Shown in pieces: positions 13,358 through 23,779 of a stretch of 64,000 nucleotides of DNA (position 1 is its first letter; every line of letters starts with the position of its first letter). The notes under the pieces are model-generated. The model was not told the DNA's origin, searched no databases, and saw only the letters and a list, made by a program, of their open reading frames with translations. The position numbers and the translations under genes are program-made. Origin of the DNA: Effrenium voratum (Eukaryota > Sar > Dinophyceae > Suessiales > Symbiodiniaceae); NCBI GenBank assembly GCA_963377175.1, contig CAUJNA010003805.1:555001-619000 (forward strand). The letters run 5' to 3'.

Positions 13358-13454
13358 GTACCCTCCCTCCATCGTGGAAGTGGACAGGGGGCTTTACCAA
13401 GAAAAAAACAATCTTTCAACACCTCCTGTCAGCTTCCATATGGAGGGAGGGTAC
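13358..13454. mobile_element. MITE-like element, best copy
   Basis: A 97-bp unit has perfect 15-bp terminal inverted repeats: GTACCCTCCCTCCAT at 13358-13372 and ATGGAGGGAGGGTAC at 13440-13454. The symmetry extends inward as GGAAGTGGACAGG on the left and CCTGTCAGCTTCC on the right. It has no coding capacity. A related arm pattern recurs at several places in the window, which suggests a dispersed non-autonomous family. Confidence 0.65.
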
Positions 13455-13599
13455 TGAGGGCTGGGCCAATCCTTTGTTACATGTTTATATGACCTATTCT
13501 TTGTCAAGCCTTGAGGTGTCCAATCCAAGTGGGCCTGTTTTTGGTTTTCGGACAGGGAAACCAACGGGACGCCCGTTTTGCCACTTTGGGGGTCCAGCC

Positions 13600-13775
13600 T
13601 TAGAAACCCGCACGCGCGCGCATTCCGCGGGGTCCGAGGCCGGCACCGGGGTCTCTCGGCGCTGCTGGCGGCGCTGGTGGTGCCGGTGGCGGAGGCGCCC
13701 TTGGCCTCGCTGACGCTGGCGGTGGATGTCCGGCCCTGCCGACATGTCCCGAGGGAAGGGTGGGAGTGGGGGTAG
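13600..13775 (+). other. Possible exon (GC-rich island)
   Basis: After an acceptor-like CCAGCCTTAG, a strongly GC-rich block encodes an Ala/Leu/Val-rich peptide in one frame (RGLSALLAALVVPVAEAPLA, then a Cys-containing segment), stopping at a TAG near 13773. A GGGAAGGGTGGGAG stretch at about 13752 could also be a splice donor. This may be an exon of an unknown host gene; it is low-confidence because other frames are also open. Confidence 0.25.
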
Positions 13776-15565
13776 GGAGTGGGAGGTTGGGAGTGGGGGA
13801 GATGGCTGGATGAGTCAACTTAGCATTTAAGGGTACACTCAAGGCTGGAATCCGGAAGATTGGCTTTGAGGTGGCCGAAGTAGGTTGGGCATTGGGGGGT
13901 GTTAGGGGGCGAGGGGGGGCAGGGGGAATTAGCAGAGAGTTGTCGGCGGCGGCAGCACAGCAACCACAACACCATTCGGGCTGCTGACATGTCTTGAGCA
14001 TCTATGCTTTCCAACTGAATCGAATAGGCTCGAGCGAAACCTGAAGAGTTTGTATATAAACCCCGATGTGTTGAATTGCGTCAAACTAGCAAATCTACCA
14101 TGTGGTGCCCAGTTCATCCCTGATGAATCATCCCATTGTGAATCAGTGGCCCCCCTTTCGCCAGCTGGAAGAAGAGAACCCACATGTGGAGGAATACGGA
14201 TCCTTCGAAATGCTACCTTCCATGCCCTTTCTCCAACAAGCAATGGCTTTCAGTGCTTGGGGTGTAGTGGCTCTGCATGTGGCAACGCAACTCAAGATCT
14301 CCGCACGTGGAGCTCAATGCCTCTTGCTTCAACCGTGTTCATTGTGGCAAGGCCCTTTGCCCGGTTTTGGAGACAACGCACTGTGGGTTTACTGTTTGAA
14401 CTCCTTGTCCGGAATATGAACATGCGTGCATACACGCATACATACATGCAACTGCATGCATACATGCAAATGCATTGCATTTCATTTCATTGCATTGCAT
14501 TTAATCACGTCACGTCACGCCACGCCACGTTATGTACATGCATATATTATGATATGTTCCACGTGTGCAGAACGCCGCTTTACTGGTAAGAGAGTCGATC
14601 CAAACGGAGCTCCTGGCAGGTCTGACACCGTAGTGGCACGCTCCTCCTTAGACGTGGTGCGCGAGCGAGGGCTGGTGAGCGGGGGGTGGCTCTTTCCACC
14701 TAGCCGAGCGCGTTCAACTACCTTAGTAGGTACCCACCCAGAAGAAGGGAGTTGGCACCTGATACAACATCCAGAGTCAACTGGAACGAACAGGGTTGCG
14801 GAAAATATCGTGACAATTGGAACCACATTGCGGGGGAGGTCCCAGATCCTCTGAGAAAGTCTTGGGGCTGGGAGCCTGGGAGCAACAACTTAGCCGAAGG
14901 ACAGCTGCGTGACGGTTGCAATTGGATCGCCGGGCCGGTTGTGGGACTCTCCCGCGGAATTGGCGACTACCAAAAATATCCACCGATACTTGACCCCATG
15001 CCATACTGTACTGCAATATGAATAGCAGCGGAGCAGGCTTGCAGATTTCAGAGAAGTGGATTGGACGTATTGCAGATGGTTGATGTCCTGTTGCTTTCCT
15101 TGCGACAGGGGCAGGGGGTGTCGCGAAGGGCCAGCTTGAGAGGATGAACCAGACCAAGCTGGGAGATCTCGACAGAAGTCGGCAAGTTGAGGCCCAGGGC
15201 GAGTTTGGTTTAGGTGTTCTTGGCAACTGTTTTGTGTGACGTCTTACATGATGCCTAGCTTCAGTTTCTTTCCCCATGAGAATTTGGGCAGGCAAATTGA
15301 CGACAGTGCGACATGCCCGGCCATTGTTTGATTCAGACAGGACCGCGGTATGGTGACGTGGATGATTCAGCAATCCACTGAGTGTTATGTAATCCATAAA
15401 TGCCCAAGAACCCATGCAAAGCCCATGAACGACCCATACACAGCTTTTATGTTTGAACATTGCCTAAATAGGGCACCACCACTGGATTGTGTGGTCTTTG
15501 TGTGTTTGTTATTTATTTTTCCCGAAAGCATCGCGAAGGGTTCTTCCGTGCGGAGCCCTTGGACA
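13776..15565. other. Gene-poor stretch with ATGC/CACG simple repeats
   Basis: Contains simple runs at about 14420-14535 (CATACATGCA, then CATTGCATTTCATT, then CACGTCACGCCACG). Long open frames on both strands (up to 227 aa) have no recognisable domain and overlap each other, so none is called. Confidence 0.45.
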
Positions 15566-15893
15566 AGCTACATAGAGCCAAGTTGCACAGAGCCCAAGTT
15601 ACATAGAGTCAAGTTGCACAGAGCCAAGTTGCACAGAGCCGAGTAGCACAGAGCCAAGTTACATAGAGCCAAGTTGCACAGAGCCAAGTTGCACAGAGCC
15701 AAGTTGCACAGAGCCAAGTGGCACAGAGCCAAGTGGCACAGAGCCAAGTGGCACAGAGCCAAGTTGCATTGCATTGCACAGAGCCAAGTTGCACAGAGCC
15801 AAGTTGCACAGAGCCAAGTGGCACAGAGCCAAGTGGCGCAGAGCCAAGTGGCGCAGAGCCAAGTGGCACAGAGCCAAGTGGCACAGAGCCAAG
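15566..15893. repeat. 15-bp minisatellite (AGAGCCAAGTTGCAC)
   Basis: About 20 copies of a 15-bp unit, AGAGCCAAGTTGCAC or the variant AGAGCCAAGTGGCAC, are interrupted once by a GCATTGCATT insertion near 15769. Because 15 is a multiple of 3, several frames on both strands stay open and mimic repeat proteins; I do not call a gene. Confidence 0.9.
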
Positions 15894-15987
15894 GTTAGGT
15901 AGAGCTTGCGGAGAGCTTCAGCGTAAGCAGCTATGTGAGTTAGTTTGGTTTCCATAAGGCGCCGGGGTGGGAGTTTGATCATCGCTC

Positions 15988-16440
15988 AGGATTGCGACCC
16001 TCTGCGGAGATCTGCGTGGTCGAGGTTCAAAAACTGAGGACTTTTTACGATTCTTGCAAGCCGCGCGCGACCCTCTGCAGAGATTCGTGCGGTCGAGGTT
16101 AAAAAGCTGAGGACGTTTTATGATAAAATATTTCTGCGGTTCCCGAGCGACCGTCTGCGGAGATCCGCGTGGTCGAGGCTAAAAAAACTGGGGGCTTTTC
16201 ACGATTTCTGCGGTGCCCGCGCGACCCTCTGCGGAGATCCGCGTGGTCGAGGATAAAAAACTTGCGGTGCGCCCGCGACCCTCTGCGGAGATCCGCGTGG
16301 TCGATGTCAAAAGACTGTGGGCTTTTTACGATTCTTGCGATGCGCCCGCGACCCTCTGCGGAGATCCGCGTGGTCGATGTCAAAAAACTGTGGACTTTTT
16401 ACAATTCTTGCGGTGCGCGCGCGACCCTGCGGAGATCGTT
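15988..16440. repeat. ~75-bp tandem repeat (CTCTGCGGAGATCCGCGTGG)
   Basis: Six to seven units each carry GCGACCCTCTGCGGAGATCC, then GCGTGGTCGA, a short A run with CTG, then TTTTTACGATTCTTGCGGTG. Core starts are near 15998, 16072, 16157, 16230, 16284, 16358 and 16425. CTGCGGAGATCCGCG is a near-perfect palindrome inside each unit. A related duplicated block with CGCTCTCGCTGTGG follows at 16455-16550. Confidence 0.8.
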
Positions 16441-16584
16441 CGTGGCGCGTGTCGACGCGCTCTCGCTGTGGTGCTGTGCGAATTCGTCTTAGTCTCGGCG
16501 AACTCTCTGCGGAGATCGTGCGTGTCAAGGCGCTCTCGCTGTGGCGCCGTGCGATTTCCTTGCTCGCGAAATGGCCTTTGGAAG

Positions 16585-16655
16585 TTGTCTCGTGGCTTGC
16601 GCGCCTGCTTTTGCAATCCCGCGGTCGCGGGTTCGATTCCCCTGGTCCGCGGCAG
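16585..16655 (+). other. tRNA-like relic with Pol III B-box
   Basis: GGGTTCGATTCCC (16629-16641) is a perfect B-box and T-loop sequence. It is preceded by CCTGCTTTTGCAATCCCGCG, which resembles an anticodon arm with UGC in the loop, and followed by a GC-rich acceptor-like strand. No matching 5' acceptor strand is found upstream, and one T-stem pair is broken. It is therefore better read as a tRNA-derived relic or SINE head than as a functional tRNA. It sits exactly between two tandem arrays. Confidence 0.35.
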
Positions 16656-17005
16656 CTTCAGCTGGAAAATCGCAACTTTTAAGTGTGAAGGTAGTAGGCG
16701 AAGTATACTTTCACAGCTCCGGCTGGAACATCGTAACTTTTTAAGTACGAAAGTAGTACGCGAAGTAAACTTTCGCAGCTCCGGCTCAACTTTTGAGCGC
16801 GAAGTACACTTACTTTTGCAGCTCCGGCTGGAAAATCGCAACTTTTACGTACGAAAGTAGTACGCGAAGTACACTTGCGCAGCTCCGGCTGGAAAATTGT
16901 AACTTTGAAGTTCGAAAGCATTACACGACGTAAACTTTTGCAGCTCCGGCGGGAAAATCGCAGCTTCTAAGTACGAAAGTAGTATGCAAAGTAAACTTTC
17001 CGGAA
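16650..17005. repeat. ~55-65-bp tandem repeat (GCAGCTCCGGCTGGAAAATC)
   Basis: Six units of GCAGCTCCGGCTGGAAAATC, then GCAACTTTTAAGTACGAAAG, then TAGTACGCGAAGTAAACTTT, start near 16650, 16713, 16776, 16820, 16879 and 16938. Lengths vary by deletion. The array abuts the tRNA-like relic, so relic plus array may be one SINE-like or satellite unit. An AT-rich AATTAATCAATC stretch follows at 17055-17155. Confidence 0.75.
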
Positions 17006-17159
17006 AAGCGCTTGGAGAAAAATGCCTTCGGGCCAATCGTCCTCTAGTAGTTTTGTAATTAATCAATCAATGAAGTATTTAATTCGTTAATTAATCAATG
17101 AACTCATTCATTAATTAATTATTCGATAAATTGATCAATTGTTAAATTAATGGATGATG

Positions 17160-20100
17160 TATTTATTTGTTCGTTCGTTATTTGTTTACCTTTTTTTGAG
17201 GGGGGAACATGGATTCATTCATACCCATGTCTTCCAGGGCCCCTCCTGCTCTCGAGTCATGGGAGGTACTGCCCGGAGACGCGGGCTCCCTGCCGAAGTG
17301 GCTGCAGAGCTTTGCGGCGGGAAGCGCGTTGCCACGCCTCCAACTCGCATGAGCCAGAATCACATTTTGGTTGCGACCACCCTTTCGAGTAGGCTTCCTT
17401 TGTACCGGGTTGTAAAAAAATGGGATGCCTTTTAATTGGACCCTTTGGTGACCCTCTTTGAAAGCGAATAACAAGTGCGCTGGGGTGGGGCCACTTTTGG
17501 TTGTTGCTGGGAAGCCAATTTCATGCAGGTTTCCCCATTCGATTTTAGAGATCACTTTGCAAATCGATTTCAACTGGATGTTGGTACGTTCCCCGAATTC
17601 TGCCCCTGTTAAACTAGTCACTGTTGTTCCCTTTTGGTTTCTGGTGATCTATAGACAGAGATGGGTGTGTGTGTGTGTGTTTTAGGGCCCCCCTCCCCGC
17701 CCAAAATGGTCGGATTTTCATCGAGGGGAATAAGTCGCAACCCGAATAGGGCGAGAACCTCAGCTGCCTCTCGCAGGCACGAAAGGTGGAGAACTGCCCA
17801 GCGGCCGCCCGGTTCTCAGTTTGCAAATCGGCTACGTGCGGAGGGGGGTGGAGCCCAAAACTGGATACTTTGTGTTTTGCCTTCTTCTTCTTCTTCTTTT
17901 GTTGTTGATTTTTTGTTTTTTCCTTTTCTATCCTCCAGAATTTGGGGTCATCTTTCCTCTCCTATTCTCTGGAGAGGGACACCCCCAAAGGAAAGTGCCA
18001 ACAGTTTTCCCCATGGGCACAGCTCTGGATGTTCAACCCACGGGACTTTAGAGCCCGCTGTTGGGCATGGCCCCAGCCTGAAGCTGAGGTACTTGGAGCA
18101 TCCAAAGCTCCCTTCCCTCACATGTGATTTGAAGCTCGTTCTGGCCAACAAAGAAAACATCCATGGTCCCTATGAGTTCCATTTGCTTAAGACCATTTTT
18201 TAATTTTCACCTGTTGGTTTCAAAGGGAATCTATCACTATTGGCCATAATATGTCGATTTTTTCCAGGGGGCGAAAACGCAAATGGAGGATAAAGGTCAG
18301 CCACATGCTTTTAAACTTTTTTGCCAGGCATCCTCAGTGCTGCGCTTCTGGCGAAGGTGGGAAAGGAGTCAAATCGACTCCCGCGAGCGAAGTTTCCGAT
18401 TTTGCTGCAGGATTTTTTTGGGGCTTGTAATTTCAAGGAGAACCATTGTAAAGGACATTTATTCGCGCCCAGGATGAAAGTTGGAGGTTCCTTTCCTGGG
18501 GGTCCTTGCTTTCAGGTTGGTGAATTGTTGTCGTGTTGTAAAGATGGGAGGGGTATTGGCTTGCGAGTGTCGCGGCAACTGTTGGGAGCCTGCTTCGCCG
18601 GAGTGAATATCATCAGAGTTGATAGCATCATTGTGCACTTGCAGCTCGCTCATTCTCTCTCACACACATACATTCAGGCAGTGGATTTACTCACTGAGAC
18701 GATGCATCCACGAAGCATCACGACAATCCTGACTTTGGATTGTATCGTTGTTGGGCCCAGCAGGTTTCACTGGCAGCCCCATTTTATTGAAGTGACACGC
18801 ATAAATATCGGCACCAGATTCCTGAATGGACATACGTTGACCAGTATCACTAGATTTACCAAGTGCTCATGGAACCTTCGAAAGGATGTGTTTTGGGACG
18901 CTTGGAAGAGGAAAAAGAGCACGATGGCCTCAAAGGCGAAGGCAGAACAAGTCGTCAATTGAGAAGAGCAGAAGGGCCCTCAAGAGCAGAAGGGCCCTCA
19001 AGAGACATCCCTCATTGGAGTGTGTCTAACGTGGGGACCTCTGTTTGGATGGTGTTTGAGGGAAAGCTGGGGATCTCCTTTCGAAGCACAACAAGCCAAC
19101 CATGTGTCAATTTGCTACATGAGCAGCGTCCAACACAGTGTAAGGCTAATATAAGACAAGCCTTCACAACCGCATGGTAGCGCCGAAGGTCAACGGGTTT
19201 AGGGCGCTGCTGACATGTGCATGCCCGCCTTGTCTGCCAGGGATGAGTCCGCACTCTCGGGCGCCGGACAAGTCTGGGCCCGAATCGGAGAACTTTGGCC
19301 TGCGGATGCCGATTGGGTGCTTCCAAAAAGGGGAAGCGAAAGACGAGTGCTGTTTTTTTTTCCTGAACACCAAAAAGGGGGGGCTCATCTTGAGACAGTA
19401 CTGAATGGCACCTTGCCTTAGTTTTGTTTCCGAAGGGGATGCCTTTGTTTGGATCTTCTTCGACCACAGCCCCCGCGCCTGCCCAAGATCAAGGGCCTGT
19501 TCAACGGGTTCTAAACGGGTTCTGATCGCTGGAACGGACAGTCATGTGTGTAGCTCCTCTTCGTTACTCAATTGCAGGGGGTTTGCAATTCCCTCCGTGG
19601 CATAGACATCCCATTGACCTACCAACTACCGGGAATGGTGCCTTTCACTTTGTGGGGTGAAGGGATGTCACTTCCCCCTGGCAGCGCTTTTTTAAATGTG
19701 GATTCCCAACTGAGGTCGAGCTGCCCACAGCGCAGGGCGCCCCAAACCGGACGAGAAAGGGGAGTTGTCCGGTAAACCAAAGATTTGAAGGGGGGGTGAC
19801 ATTTCAGGAAGGCTTTCTTTTGGGAAGGCGATTTTTTTAGGAAGGGTTTTCGAGGAAACCATTTCCATGTAAAGTGGTTTTGTGTCTTTCTTGGAGAACC
19901 AAGAAAGTCCAAAAGGGCACCTATCGTCGGGGGGCATCCCCAATTTGAGACAAAGCCATGCAGGTGTTTCCGTTTAATCCTAAAATGGAGAGGACTGAGC
20001 ACCCAAACTGCAAAACTTCTTTGTGGCCAAGAAAAGTGCACAGTAGTCCAGCCCAGGCCCCTGACACATGATAGTGTTTGTGGAAACCCTGTTCGAGAAA

Positions 20101-23100
20101 AGAATTTCCTTCGGAGGCCCCCCAGCAGTGTTGCCCAACAAATAGTTGCAATGGGTGCCTTGAGGTTCCTTCCCAAGTCTGAAAGATACTACAGTAAACG
20201 GATACCAATATTGACCAGTTCCAATCAGTTCTACACAGCACAAACACACTACTTAGCCAATACCGAACGATGCCGACCAGTGCCTATCAGTTTTGCAGAA
20301 GCTGACGCTTTACTAATCAGGCACTCACAGCATCTCTTTGATATCAACAGGTCCTTATCAGTGACTAGATTGTCGTGGATTACGCAACATATAGGCATGA
20401 TGATGCAGGTCTAGTTGGGAATGAGTCAAAATGATCTTTTGTCGCTCTTCGGAACTTCTCAACAGTACACCTGCATGAAACTGTTCGAGTGACTCACACC
20501 TTTGACACAGTCCCTTGAAGAACTCCTGGACATGAAGGGGTCAATTGGGATGGCTCATCAACCGGGCATTGCCTGACAAGGCTTTTGGGCTGGTTTACAG
20601 TTTACAGTGGGAGGGTGGATTTACAGCTGGTTTAGGGTCGGTTTCCTGGTGAGTTGCGGTTTGTCTGGGTGTCGCTGGTGCTCAAAGCCGCCCTTTTTGA
20701 CATCTGGGGCCGCAGATCCCGGATCGCTTCCCAACACGTCCTTTGGGTTTCTCGAGCCCCTCAGGTTTTTTGGTGTTTTGGGGTCTCAACCCACTGAGTT
20801 TGAGAGCTAAGGCAGCTGAGCGCAGATCTCTCCCAGCAGCTGGCCTCGGGATGCGGCCTGGGGGCGGGGGCGAGGTGTGTCCAGACGAACACCCCGCACA
20901 GATGATGATTGCTTCAGGGTACTTTTGTTTTTGTTTTTTTTTTTTGGGGGGGGGGAAATGGCCTCATCCATGTTGGTGAGCCAGCTGCAGGGTACTTACT
21001 GAAAGTCTATTTTTGGGTGAGTGAGGTTCTTTCTCATGGACAGCAACACAGAGCGTTGGGCCCAAATACCTGATCCGCGCATTCAGGACATTATTTTGTG
21101 GCCCAAAAGGAGAGCTCTATGCAGAGGTGCTTTTGGATTTGCAGCGTAACAGGTTTCGGCTCGACTTGGCTCATGATCCTCAAGACTGGCGACAAGGACA
21201 TGAAAAAGCACGAGTTTCCGGGAAGCACGCCCAACAATGGTTTGGTCCTGTACTATTGAGTTACTATTGTTTCCCTTGAAACGACATGCAAACGTGGGTC
21301 CCCAATTTGGACCACCCCCCACGAAAGCTGGTGAAAGCGAGGGGGGATCTGGATTTCAGGAAGTAACGAGGACACCCCACAGACGGGTGGGCCCTGATGC
21401 GATGTGCAAGCCTCTCATGTGAGCCTAAACAGGTGGTCATGAGGGTCTGCCAAAGGGCAGGGGATCCTTTCTATACGGCCGGAAGATTCTCATCAATCCA
21501 TCAAGTCAGCTACCTGTGGGGCACTGGAACTCAGAGAAAATATGCAGGCTGTGGCAGCTTCGGAAGCTGTCAGGCTCGAGCCTGGCTTTCATTCGATGAA
21601 AATTCGAGGTGGACTGCGGGTGTCAAAGCTTGGTTGGACCCGGCTGAAAAAGAACAGTTGAGTCACATTAAAAACCCGGGTAATTGGAGGGAACGGATAA
21701 TCCCAACCATAAATGGGTGTAGCCGCCTTTGGAATTCTTTGCATGGTTCTGGGTCGACATTTTTAATATCAGGTTTTGATTCTGACTCAGTTTTGAAGGG
21801 GAACCACCATGATGTACCAATTTGGAACGAGTCCCGAGCTCGCCTTTGTGAGAGCCCCGGACTCCAACGCTGCCAGAGCACTGCCCTCTTCTGGTTTCCA
21901 CGCAGAACCAGGTGGGTCAAAAGGTCCACACATGGCCCCAACCACTAGCGCAGGCAAAGCAAAGCTGAGAGAGCCCCCGTCAGTTTGTTTGATAAGCCTG
22001 TACCGCCTTGGCAGCCAGAGTCACTGTCAGCTTGCACTTAAACCAGGCTGCTTCCAGAGAACCCGTCCCCGTGCAATTGTGTGTGTGTGAACTACCATGG
22101 TTTTGCCCAAAATGCTAGCATTTCAGCTCTGGCCGTGGGGAAGTGTTCTGTTTTGGTTTTTGTTGCAATGACTTGTGAGCATTGTCCAGCCGATCCTGCC
22201 TCACTTCATGGATTCTCAAAGCGACTGTTTTGAGGGGTTGGCAAAGTTCCTTTTGAGGCTGGTTTCCCTTTGAACAACCATTTAGAGGGCAATTTTGAAT
22301 GCTGTTTGTTTTCCAATTTCTATTTTGACATCTTTCAGTGAAGGGCAGACCCCCTCTTCTTTCGGCTGAGTGTGTTGTTGGATTCTAGGATTCCAAGCGC
22401 TGATTTTTCCCTAAGCAACGAGACACGCGCCGAGGTACTTCAGCCGGGGCCCCGTCCGAGATGGCACTCCGTCGGTTCCCATAGCCCGAAGCTGTTGAGT
22501 GGCCGTTTGGTATTTGAATCTTTTGTAACAGGTTTGAACAGATGCTTGCTGTCCCCTTTTCCTCAAGAAGCCAGCCAAAAGGAATGAACACCCATTTGGG
22601 AAGCGCACATGTGTCCTCTTGCAGCTTGGCTGATTTTGTGTGTGTGTGTGTGTGAAGCGATTGATGTTTTCCAGGGATGTGTTGGGAAGAACCTCACATG
22701 AATGGACTTGGTTTCAGCAGATTGGGCAATTGGGTTTTAGAGCCGGTGCGTTTATGTTAGCCAACTGCCGCCCTCCCACTTTTGACTCGTAGCCATGTCT
22801 TTGGGTCCCATAGAGAGAGTAATTGGGCCCGCCTTCGCGGAGGAACCACGCTTCCGCGAATCTGTCAAGTCATTTATCATCAAGACTTGTCCCTAGATTT
22901 ACCAAGGATTGACGTCTCTCCAACTTGGTTTAGAGCATGCGAGCCACATTGGTGATACGTAAAACTGAGAGCCTTCCATGAAAAAAACACGCACTTGCTC
23001 GAATTCTGAAAAAGGATAGGCCCCAAAAGAACTGTCACGGTTTCACTTGAGTTAAGCAGTCATTCCAAGCCTTCAACCAGTTCAAGGTCAGAGTTGCCGA

Positions 23101-23189
23101 AAGGGGTTGCTACAAAGACCCAGGGGCTATCAACCGTTATGCTCAGCCTTGCCTTTTCGTTCTAATTACCCAACTGGCCTTGTTTTGGT
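17160..23189. other. Gene-poor stretch
   Basis: No recognisable protein. The longest frame (18321-18962, 213 aa, plus) has an ordinary composition but no domain, and no homologous shadow was noticed elsewhere in the window. An 18-bp direct duplication (GAGCAGAAGGGCCCTCAA) lies at about 18964-19000. GGTTTCCCTT occurs at 22261, with poly-T/poly-G at 20933-20955. Confidence 0.45.
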
Positions 23190-23243
23190 TTACCCTCCCC
23201 CACCAATTGACATGGAACCTGACGTTCGGGGGTCGGAGGGTAC
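23190..23243. mobile_element. MITE-like fragment
   Basis: TTACCCTCCCCCACCAATTG followed by CATGGAACCTGACG, then GGTCGGAGGGTAC at the other end. These are the same outer words as the 52220-52313 copy, but the interior is deleted to about 54 bp. Confidence 0.4.
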
Positions 23244-23659
23244 TTTTGCTCCAAAAATCAAGCGCCCGGCTGAAAGGTCCCATTGACCGAGGCGGGCCCT
23301 GGGAGGAGAGCTCCTCAGAGACCCTTAGCGTGATGCGAGACATGCTCTCGCAGGAAATCGAGCGCGAACGGGGGGGGTGGATGGTGGACACTTGGGGATC
23401 TTTTTTCTTGGTGAGCCCCCCCCCCCAGTCTTGCAACCGCCTGGGTTTTGGGTGAAGGTTCATGGCGCGGTAACAGTTCGCTAGCACGTGCCAGAAGGTT
23501 GCAGCCTAGAAGGTTGCAAGACATAAGTCTGGGGATGAGCAAGTTGGATGAACGGGTGCACTCAGCCCACCATTTGAGAGGTTTGAGTGTCCCAACAGTC
23601 ATCATGCGCCAAACTTTTTCTTGTCTCTAATGGCATGTCGGAGATTTTACTTTTGTTTT

Positions 23660-23745
23660 CGACAATATTTGGAGAGGACAAACAACAAGCTGGCATTATT
23701 CGCAGATGATCTCGCTATGTATGGCCACTGGCATGACAGACCACG
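23660..23745 (+). pseudogene. LINE-type reverse transcriptase scrap (FADD motif)
   Basis: One frame reads NNKLALFADDLAMYGHW (codons from about 23681). This is the catalytic motif of non-LTR (LINE) reverse transcriptases, with the metal-binding Asp-Asp pair at 23705-23710. A TGA closes the frame at about 23778, and no other conserved RT block could be found nearby. It is a short remnant of an old insertion. Confidence 0.55.
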
Positions 23746-23779
23746 AATTGGGGTATGGATCGAACTGTGGGTTGATTGA

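Noticed and set aside
15568..15982. Frames across the 15-bp minisatellite resembling pentapeptide-repeat proteins
   Set aside because: A 15-bp unit keeps frames open on both strands; no start context, flanking domain or codon bias supports a gene.
18321..18962. 213-codon frame near 18.6 kb
   Set aside because: No domain and no splice or leader context; it might be part of a real gene but the sequence alone does not support a call.
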